NCBI RefSeq assembly: GCF_900177295.1
Contig: NZ_FWZX01000024.1
Location: forward strand, 53,077 to 117,076
From: Tistlia consotensis USBA 355
GTDB taxonomy: Bacteria > Pseudomonadota > Alphaproteobacteria > Kiloniellales > DSM-21159
DNA: 64,000 nucleotides
Reading direction: 5' to 3'
The notes beneath the pieces are model-generated. The model saw only the letters and a list, made by a program, of their open reading frames with translations. It was not told the DNA's origin and did not search any database. The position numbers and the translations under genes are program-made. How positions within the stretch are numbered: the first letter of the stretch is position 1; each line of letters begins with the position of its first letter. Positions 57,996-64,000 of the stretch are shown here, in pieces.

Positions 57996-60899
57996 ATGAC
58001 CGACGCTCCTGAGACGACCGCCGCCGCGCAGACCGCCGGCAAGCCGCCCTACCGCCACCTCTACCTGGTCGACGGCTCCGGCTACATCTTCCGCGCCTTC
58101 TTCGCGATCCCGCCGCGCATGACCTCGCACGGCCTGCACGTCAACGCCGCCTTCGGCTTCACCAACATGCTGATCAAGCTGCTGCGCGAGAGCGACGCGG
58201 ACGGCATCGCGGTGATCTTCGACGCCAGCGGCGAGTCCTTCAGGAACGCGCTCTATCCCGCCTACAAGGCGCAGCGCGACGAGCCGCCGGATGAGCTGGT
58301 GCCGCAGTTCGCGATGATCCGCGAGGCGACCCGCGCCTTCAACCTGCCCTGCATCGAGAAGCAGGGCTTCGAGGCCGACGACATCATCGCGACCTACGCC
58401 CGCCAGGCGCGCGAGGCCGGCATCGACGTGACCGTCGTGTCCTCCGACAAGGACCTGATGCAGCTGGTCGGCGGCAGCGTCACCATGCTCGACCCGATCA
58501 AGAACCGGCCGATCGGCGTCGAGGAGGTGCGCGAGAAGTTCGGCGTCACCCCCGACAAGGTCGTCGAGGTCCAGGCCCTGGCCGGCGACCCGACCGACAA
58601 CGTGCCGGGCGTGCCGGGCATCGGCATCAAGACCGCGGCGCAGCTGATCGGCGAGTACGGCGACCTGGAGTCGCTGCTCGCCCGCGCCGCGGAGATCAAG
58701 CAGCCGAAGCGCCGCGAGAAGCTGATCGAGCACGCCGAGGACGCGCGGATCTCGCTCAAGCTGGTGACCCTGCGTGACGACGTGCCCCTGGAGGAGACGC
58801 TCGACCAGTTCGGCCTCAAGGAGCCGGAGCCCGAGACCCTGAAGGGCTTCCTGGAGCGCTACGAGTTCCGCTCGATCCTCAACCGCCTGGCCGACAAGCT
58901 GGGCGACGTGGTGCCGGACGAGAAGGAGGCGGGCAAGGGCCTGCCGCTGGCCGCCCCGGCCCCGGCGGCGGCCCCCGGCCCGCTCGCCGACCTGGCCGCC
59001 CCGGCCCCGGCGCCGGCGGCCGCGCCCGGCGCGCCGGCCTACGCGCTGGTGCGCGACGAGGCGGCGCTCGAGGCCTGGATCGCCGAGGCGGTGGAGAAGG
59101 GCATCGTCGCGGTCGACACCGAGACGACCAGCCTGGACCCCGAGCGCGCCGAGCTGGTCGGCGTCTCGCTGGCGACGGCGGCGGGCCGCGCCTGCTATCT
59201 GCCGCTCGGCCACCGCACGCCGAGCGAGGGCGAGGCCGACCTGCTGAGCACGCCGGAGCAGGTCGGCGGCAGCCTGCTGGAGGGCCAGATCCCGATCGAG
59301 CGCGCGCTCGCGCTGCTGCGCCCGCTGCTCGCCGACCCGACCGTGCTGAAGGTCGGCCAGAACCTGAAGTACGACATGCGCATCCTGGCCAAGCACGGCG
59401 TCACGGTCGCGCCCTTCGACGACACGATGCTGCTCTCCTACGTGCTGGAAGGCGGCCTGCACGGCCACGGCATGGACGAGCTCAGCGAGCTGCACCTCGG
59501 CAAGACGCCGATCCCCTACAAGGCGGTCTGCGGCAGCGGCAAGTCGCAGATCACCTTCGACCGGGTCGCGCTCGACACGGCCTGCGACTACGCCGCCGAG
59601 GACGCCGACATCACCCTGCAGCTCTGGCAGGTGCTGAAGCCGCAGCTCGCGACTCGGCACCTGACCGCGGTCTACGAGGTCATGGAGCGGCCCCTGGTGC
59701 CGGTGCTGGCCGAGATGGAGCGGGCCGGCATCAAGGTCGACGCCGGCATCCTGAGGCGCATGTCGAACGACTTCGCCCAGCGCCTGGAGGGCCTGGAGGA
59801 GGAGATCTACAAGCTGGCCGGCCGCCGCTTCACGATCGGCAGCCCCAAGCAGCTCGGCGAGATCCTGTTCGACGAGATGGGCCTCGCCAGCCAGGGCCGG
59901 AAGGGCAAGTCGGGGGCGCTCTCGACCGGCGCCGACATCCTGGAGCAGCTGGCGGCGCAGGGCCACGAGCTGCCGCGCAAGGTGCTCGACTGGCGCCAGC
60001 TGGCCAAGCTGAAGTCGACCTACACCGACGCCCTGCAGGGCCAGATCACCGCCGACGGCCGGGTCCACACCTCCTACAGCCAGGCCGTCGCCTCGACCGG
60101 GCGCCTCTCGTCCAACGACCCGAACCTGCAGAACATCCCGGTGCGCACCGAGGAGGGCCGCAAGATCCGCTCGGCCTTCATCGCCGAGCCGGGCCACACC
60201 CTGCTGTCGGTCGACTACAGCCAGATCGAGCTGCGCCTGGCCGCCGACATCGCCGGGGTCGAGGCGCTGCGCCAGGCCTTCGCCGAGGGCCTGGACATCC
60301 ACGCCATGACCGCCAGCCAGGTCTTCGGCGTGCCGCTCGACCAGATGGACCCGGCGACCCGGCGCAAGGCCAAGGCGATCAACTTCGGCATCATCTACGG
60401 CATCTCGCCCTTCGGCCTGGCCCAGAACCTGGGCATCGAGCAGGGCGAGGCGCGCGCCTACATCGCCGCCTACTTCGAGCGCTTCCCGGGCATCCGCGAC
60501 TACATGGACCGCATGAAGGTCGAGGCCAAGGAGCGCGGCTACGTCACCACCCTGTTCGGCCGCCGGGTCCACGTGCCAGCGCTGCTCGACAAGAACCCGG
60601 CGCGCCGCCAGTTCGGCGAGCGCGCGGCGATCAACGCGCCGATCCAGGGCACCGCCGCCGACATCATCAAGCGCGCCATGATCCGCGTGCCGCCGGCCCT
60701 GGAGCGGGCCGGCCTGAAGGCGAGAATGCTGCTGCAGGTCCACGACGAGCTGCTGTTCGAGGTGCCCGACGACCAGCGCGAGGAGACCGCCGCCCTGGTC
60801 AAGGAGGTCATGGAGGGCGCCGCCGCCCCGACCGTGAACCTCTCGGTACCGCTGGTCGCCGACGTCGGCCAGGGCGCCAGCTGGGCCGAGGCGCACTGA
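57996..60899 (+). CDS. polA: DNA polymerase I
   Basis: Complete PolA of 967 residues. The 5'-3' exonuclease domain opens YLVDGSGYIFRAFFAIP and includes VIFDASGESFRN and QGFEADDIIATYA. A Pro/Ala-rich linker follows. The 3'-5' exonuclease has VAVDTETTSLDP with the two acidic ligands, KYDMRIL and YAAEDADITLQ, so proofreading should be active. The polymerase has RLSSNDPNLQNIP, SVDYSQIELRLAA with the metal-binding aspartate, KAINFGIIYGIS and VHDELLFEV. Housekeeping role in Okazaki-fragment maturation and excision repair. A long open frame on the other strand across this gene is a codon-bias artefact. Confidence 0.98.
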   Translation: MTDAPETTAAAQTAGKPPYRHLYLVDGSGYIFRAFFAIPPRMTSHGLHVNAAFGFTNMLIKLLRESDADGIAVIFDASGESFRNALYPAYKAQRDEPPDELVPQFAMIREATRAFNLPCIEKQGFEADDIIATYARQAREAGIDVTVVSSDKDLMQLVGGSVTMLDPIKNRPIGVEEVREKFGVTPDKVVEVQALAGDPTDNVPGVPGIGIKTAAQLIGEYGDLESLLARAAEIKQPKRREKLIEHAEDARISLKLVTLRDDVPLEETLDQFGLKEPEPETLKGFLERYEFRSILNRLADKLGDVVPDEKEAGKGLPLAAPAPAAAPGPLADLAAPAPAPAAAPGAPAYALVRDEAALEAWIAEAVEKGIVAVDTETTSLDPERAELVGVSLATAAGRACYLPLGHRTPSEGEADLLSTPEQVGGSLLEGQIPIERALALLRPLLADPTVLKVGQNLKYDMRILAKHGVTVAPFDDTMLLSYVLEGGLHGHGMDELSELHLGKTPIPYKAVCGSGKSQITFDRVALDTACDYAAEDADITLQLWQVLKPQLATRHLTAVYEVMERPLVPVLAEMERAGIKVDAGILRRMSNDFAQRLEGLEEEIYKLAGRRFTIGSPKQLGEILFDEMGLASQGRKGKSGALSTGADILEQLAAQGHELPRKVLDWRQLAKLKSTYTDALQGQITADGRVHTSYSQAVASTGRLSSNDPNLQNIPVRTEEGRKIRSAFIAEPGHTLLSVDYSQIELRLAADIAGVEALRQAFAEGLDIHAMTASQVFGVPLDQMDPATRRKAKAINFGIIYGISPFGLAQNLGIEQGEARAYIAAYFERFPGIRDYMDRMKVEAKERGYVTTLFGRRVHVPALLDKNPARRQFGERAAINAPIQGTAADIIKRAMIRVPPALERAGLKARMLLQVHDELLFEVPDDQREETAALVKEVMEGAAAPTVNLSVPLVADVGQGASWAEAH

Positions 60900-60998
60900 G
60901 GCGCGGCGCACCCGATCATCTTTTCGTTAGCGCTCTCCTCCCGCCCCCGAGTCGCGCCATACTCCCGTCACGAGCAATCCGAGGGAGGAGCCGACCCG

Positions 60999-61823
60999 AT
61001 GCCCGACAGCAGACCGCTCGCGTCCGATCCGCATCCCCTGCCGCCCGATCCGCGCCGCCGGCGCCTGCTCGGCACCCTGGCGGCGCTGCCGCTGGTGCCG
61101 AGCCTGGCGGCGGTCCTGGCCGATCCCGAGCTGGCGGCGGCGGCCGCCGCCGGCACCGAGACCGTGACCCTGACCACCGAGGGCGGCCGCAAGGTCTCGG
61201 CGGCGCTGGCCGTGCCGGCGCGGACGCCGGCGCCGGCCGTGCTGCTGGTCCACGAGTGGTGGGGCCTCAACGACCAGATCAAGTCGATGGCCGCCGAGTG
61301 CGCCAGGGAGGGCTACCTGGCGCTCGCCGTCGACCTCTACGGCGGCCGGGTCGCCGACACGGCCGAGGGCGCCCAGGCGCTGATGGGCGCGGTCGATGCC
61401 GCGGCCGCGACCGATACCCTGAAGTCCTGGATCGACTGGCTGAGGCGGGAGCCGCGCTCGACCGGCAAGGTCGGCACGATCGGCTGGTGCTTCGGCGGCG
61501 GCTGGTCGCTCAACGCGTCGCTCGCCGCCCCGGTCGAGGCGACGGTGATCTACTACGGCCGGGTCGACAAGACCGCGGCGCAGCTGGCGCCGCTGAAGGG
61601 GCCGGTGCTCGGCCACTTCGCGACCCGCGACAACTGGATCAACCACGCGATGGTCGCCGGCTTCGAAAAGGCGATGGACGAGGCCGGCAAGAGCTACACC
61701 GACTACTGGTACGACGCCGACCACGCCTTCGCCAACCCGACCGGCGCCCGCTACGACAAGGCCGACGCCGCCGAGGCCTGGGAGCGCACCAGGGCCTTCC
61801 TGGCGAAGCAGCTGAAGGGGTAG
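60999..61823 (+). CDS. Dienelactone hydrolase family protein, exported
   Basis: Alpha/beta-hydrolase of 274 residues of the dienelactone-hydrolase family. N-terminal DPRRRRLLGTLAALPLVPSLA is a twin-arginine-like export signal. The enzyme has LLVHEWWGLNDQIKSMA, the nucleophile elbow GWCFGGG with a cysteine in place of serine (as in classical DLH), FATRDNWIN with the aspartate and DADHAFAN with the histidine. The triad is thus Cys-Asp-His. The substrate is unknown. It converges on the next gene and the two are separated by a short hairpin at 61830-61852. Confidence 0.9.
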   Translation: MPDSRPLASDPHPLPPDPRRRRLLGTLAALPLVPSLAAVLADPELAAAAAAGTETVTLTTEGGRKVSAALAVPARTPAPAVLLVHEWWGLNDQIKSMAAECAREGYLALAVDLYGGRVADTAEGAQALMGAVDAAAATDTLKSWIDWLRREPRSTGKVGTIGWCFGGGWSLNASLAAPVEATVIYYGRVDKTAAQLAPLKGPVLGHFATRDNWINHAMVAGFEKAMDEAGKSYTDYWYDADHAFANPTGARYDKADAAEAWERTRAFLAKQLKG

Positions 61824-61829
61824 CACGAT

Positions 61830-61852
61830 ACCTCTCCCCGAGCGGGAGAGGT
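61830..61852. terminator. Perfect hairpin between convergent genes
   Basis: Arms acctctccc (61830-61838) and gggagaggt (61844-61852) around a 5-base loop, 7 bases after the dienelactone-hydrolase stop and 20 bases from the convergent gene's end. It can fold in either transcript. No U-run follows, so bidirectional termination is likely but not textbook. Confidence 0.6.
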
Positions 61853-61871
61853 GACAAGCGGGAGCGGCGGC

Positions 61872-62363
61872 TCAATAGGGCCGCGCGACGACCTGGACGC
61901 CGGCGGTCATCTGGTCGATGACCTGCTGGCCGAGCGGCTCGAGGTCGACCCTGGCGCTCTCCAGCAGCCTGCGCAGCGAGGAGAGGTGGAAGCGGGTGCG
62001 CTCGGCCTCGCCGCGCTCCTTGTAGATGCCGGCGAGCAGCAGGTGCGCGATCGCCGCCTCGCGGCTGTGCGGGCGACCCAGCTCCTCGCTGAGCGCGATC
62101 ATGCGCTGGTTGTAGACCTCCAGGAAGACGTCGCTCTTGAACTGGTCGTGCGCCAGCCGGCTGCCGCGCTCGATCATCGAGGGGAAGTAGCGCGCCAGCA
62201 GCTGCTCCTTGACCCGGTTGATCTCGTAGTCCGGCGCCTGGCGCCGGCTCGCCTCGGCGATGCGCCGCTCCAGCTCGACCACCACCGGATCGGCCGGGCC
62301 CTGCTCGAGCGACCGCCGCACGGCCTCCTGAGTCTGCTGGTCCATCGTCCCGTCTGCTGCCAT
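61872..62363 (-). CDS. Helical cytosolic protein of unknown function
   Basis: Protein of 163 residues, mainly alpha-helical by composition (TQEAVRRSLEQG, ELERRIAEASRR, RVKEQLLARYFPSMIERGSRLAHDQF, EAAIAHLLLAGIYKERGEAERTRFHLSSLRRLLE). No signal peptide or transmembrane segment is seen. The TPR-like helices near 110-150 suggest a protein-interaction role. The start at 62363 has GGGGAGGAG upstream on the minus strand; the longer frame adds 20 residues without ribosome site. It stands alone between convergent and divergent genes. Confidence 0.65.
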   Translation of the reverse strand: MAADGTMDQQTQEAVRRSLEQGPADPVVVELERRIAEASRRQAPDYEINRVKEQLLARYFPSMIERGSRLAHDQFKSDVFLEVYNQRMIALSEELGRPHSREAAIAHLLLAGIYKERGEAERTRFHLSSLRRLLESARVDLEPLGQQVIDQMTAGVQVVARPY

Positions 62364-62548
62364 GCCCGCTCCTCCCCAGTCGCTTCCGCCGGACCGCGGC
62401 GCGCGGTGCCCGCCGCACGGCAAGGGGACGCGCCGGGGCGGCCGCTTGTGAAGCCCGGCGGCGGCGCGGGCCGGGCCGGATGCTTCCGGGGGCGGCGCGC
62501 GCGTGCTAGGGGACGCCCGGCAGGGCCGGGCGGAGCGGGGAGGACGCG

Positions 62549-63799
62549 ATGACGCGCGACGTGGTGGTGATCGGGGCCGGCGCCGCCGGCATCGCGGCGG
62601 CGCGGCGGCTCGCCGAGCTGGGCCTGAGCTTCGCCCTGCTCGAGGCCAGGGGACGTGTCGGCGGCCGGGCGGCGAGCGACAACGAGACCTTCGGCGCGCC
62701 CTTCGACCTCGGCTGCCACTGGCTGCACTCCCCGGCGCACAACCCGCTCAAGGCCGAGGCCGACGCCCTCGGCATCCGCTACCTCGGGCACGGCCAGGAG
62801 GGCCGCTACGCCCGGGACGGCCGGCTGCTGGACGCCGGGGAGCAGGCCGTCTGCGACGCCTACCTCAGCGCCTGCCTCGAGCGGGTCGCCGCGGCCGGCC
62901 GGGAGGGCCGGGACTGCGCCGTCTCGGCTCTCTTCGACGGCGCGGACGGCCGGCATCCGATCTTCGAGGCCGAGTTCACCGCCAAGCAGGGGGTGCCGCC
63001 GGAGCAGGGCTCGACCCTCGACTTCGCCCGCTATCTCTGGGTCGGCGAGGACCTGCCGGTGATCGGCGGGCTGGGCAACCTGGTCGCGCGCCTCGCCGAG
63101 GGCCTGCCGGTCAGCCTGGACACGCCGGTCTCGCGGGTCCGCCAGGGTGGCGCGGGCGCGCTCGGCGTCGAGACCGCGCGCGGCACCCTTGAGGCCCGCA
63201 GCGTCATCGTCACGGTCTCGACCGGCGTGCTGCGCAGCGACGCGATCCGCTTCGAGCCGGGGCTGCCCGACTGGAAGCGCGCGGCCCTGGAGGGCCTGCC
63301 GATGGGCAGCTGCAACAAGGTCGCGCTGGGCTTCCGCCGCAGGCCCGACCTGCCGGCCGACTGCGAGGTCATGCCGCTGCGGGGGGCGGCGGAGCCGGTC
63401 GAGCTGGTGCTGCGGCCGGGCGGGCGCGACCTCGCCGTCGCCATGGTCAGCGGGCCCTTCGGCAAGGCGCTCGCCGAGGCCGGCGCGGCGGCCATGGCCG
63501 ACTACGCCCTGGACCGCCTGGTCGAGCTGTTCGGCAGCGGCCTGCGCGAGGCCGTCGGTCCGGCCCGCGCCGTCGCCGCCTGGGACCTCGACCCCTGGGT
63601 GCGGGGCTACGTCTCGGCGGCCCTGCCGGGACGCGCCGACGCGCGCCTCGACCTCGCGCGGCCGGTCGACGACCGGCTGTTCTTCGCCGGCGAGGCGACC
63701 TCCCTGCAGTTCATGGGCGACGTCCACGGCGCCTGGCTGAGCGGCATCGAGGCCGCCGAGGCGGCGGCCCGGGCACTGGGTGTCGTGACGGCTCGTTGA
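62549..63799 (+). CDS. FAD-dependent amine oxidase-family protein
   Basis: Flavoprotein of 416 residues of the monoamine-oxidase/phytoene-desaturase superfamily. The N-terminus VVVIGAGAAGIAAARRLAELG is the dinucleotide-binding fold, followed by LEARGRVGGRAAS, the second part of the FAD motif. LDTPVSRVRQ and VIVTVSTGVLRS lie in the middle, and LFFAGEATSLQFMGDVHGAWLSGIEAA at the C-terminus contacts the flavin. Likely a soluble oxidase acting on an amine or polyamine; the substrate pocket cannot be assigned. A strong inverted repeat follows 5 bases after the stop. Confidence 0.92.
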   Translation: MTRDVVVIGAGAAGIAAARRLAELGLSFALLEARGRVGGRAASDNETFGAPFDLGCHWLHSPAHNPLKAEADALGIRYLGHGQEGRYARDGRLLDAGEQAVCDAYLSACLERVAAAGREGRDCAVSALFDGADGRHPIFEAEFTAKQGVPPEQGSTLDFARYLWVGEDLPVIGGLGNLVARLAEGLPVSLDTPVSRVRQGGAGALGVETARGTLEARSVIVTVSTGVLRSDAIRFEPGLPDWKRAALEGLPMGSCNKVALGFRRRPDLPADCEVMPLRGAAEPVELVLRPGGRDLAVAMVSGPFGKALAEAGAAAMADYALDRLVELFGSGLREAVGPARAVAAWDLDPWVRGYVSAALPGRADARLDLARPVDDRLFFAGEATSLQFMGDVHGAWLSGIEAAEAAARALGVVTAR

Positions 63800-63804
63800 G
63801 CCGT

Positions 63805-63890
63805 GTCCTTGCCGGCCCGCTCCCCCACCCGGCCACCCACGGCAGTATCCTGGAATGGGCGGCCGGGTGGGGGAGCGGGCCGGCGAGGAC
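63805..63890. terminator. Long inverted repeat after the amine oxidase gene
   Basis: The arms at 63805-63834 and 63861-63890 are complementary over 30 bases with one T/C difference (a wobble pair in RNA), around 26 bases. It may terminate the oxidase gene or be a REP-like element. It differs in sequence from the 56749 repeat. Confidence 0.6.
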
Positions 63891-63908
63891 AAATCGAGAG
63901 CGCGACCC

Positions 63909-64000
63909 CTAGCAGGCTGCTGAAAAAGTGTCTTCCGGCTCTGTGCGGGAGGTGATTCGATTCCGTCATGGTGTTGCCGAGGGAGGCTTGGCATGCGCGG
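63909..64000 (+). mobile_element. Probable insertion-sequence end (truncated by window)
   Basis: The sequence tagcaggctgctgaaaaag starting at 63909 resembles terminal inverted repeats of IS5/IS1182-like elements as I remember them. A possible start (ATG 63968, MVLPREAWHAR) runs off the window edge, consistent with a transposase beginning. The other end is not in the window, so this is a tentative call. Confidence 0.4.

Noticed and set aside
57579..60911. Open frame of over 1,100 codons on the minus strand across polA
   Set aside because: It is antisense to an unmistakable DNA polymerase I gene and is a codon-bias shadow.

Overview
The window is about 70 % G+C and gene-dense, and it reads as one chromosomal segment of an alphaproteobacterium, most likely in or near the Rhodospirillales. 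The clues are a RegB/RegA redox two-component pair, a perfect CtrA-type site (TTAA-N7-TTAA), an MmcB-type protein, a C146/H181/D196 transglutaminase-like cysteine peptidase, alphaproteobacterial PAS-only proteins and a zf-CHCC protein. No phage, plasmid or CRISPR signature was seen. An insertion-sequence-like edge lies at the extreme right end. All calls come from reading the sequence and from memory of protein families; no search was run.

Layout. 1-6.5 kb: GIY-YIG nuclease, class A beta-lactamase, PPK2 kinase, YgjP-like metallohydrolase, two tandem PAS proteins, regB-regA. 6.5-11.7 kb: HprK-like kinase plus PqqD-like protein, then (minus strand) a type I secretion ABC transporter and its HlyD adaptor. 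11.9-47.0 kb: a large exopolysaccharide locus with a carbohydrate-binding-like secreted protein, an outer-membrane barrel, an export lipoprotein, a Wzc-type tyrosine autokinase, two O-antigen ligase/polymerase-like proteins, an initiating sugar-phosphate transferase, UDP-xylose synthase, nine glycosyltransferases, four methyltransferases, an asparagine synthetase, and the heptose genes gmhA-hldE. Inside it sit a LapG-like peptidase divergent from a degenerate HD-GYP membrane protein, a phosphoesterase and a PF14907-type nucleotidyltransferase. 47.0-50.2 kb: mmcB, then a cassette of two paralogous tiny exported Cys/Gly-rich proteins, a vitamin K-dependent carboxylase homologue split into two overlapping genes, and a DCC-type thiol oxidoreductase. 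50.2-64 kb: MFS transporter, tRNA-Arg(CCG), acyltransferase, lipase-like lipoprotein, ABC ATPase, zf-CHCC protein, polA, dienelactone hydrolase, flavin amine oxidase.

How it fits together. The central locus builds and exports a heteropolysaccharide: the polyprenyl glycosylphosphotransferase starts the unit, the glycosyltransferases extend it with xylose- and heptose-type sugars, methyl- and amido-transferases decorate it, and polymerase, Wzc, lipoprotein and barrel complete it. No Wzx flippase is visible. The type I exporter, LapG-like peptidase and adjacent degenerate HD-GYP protein resemble the parts of a regulated surface-adhesin system, which with the polysaccharide suggests a biofilm/attachment region, possibly under CtrA control.

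The best candidates for something undescribed are (1) the 47.6-50.2 kb cassette of twin small exported proteins, split VKGC-like enzyme and thiol oxidoreductase, (2) the LapG-like peptidase paired with a metal-ligand-less HD-GYP protein and a CtrA site, and (3) the dispersed HprK-like/PqqD-like/nucleotidyltransferase set.
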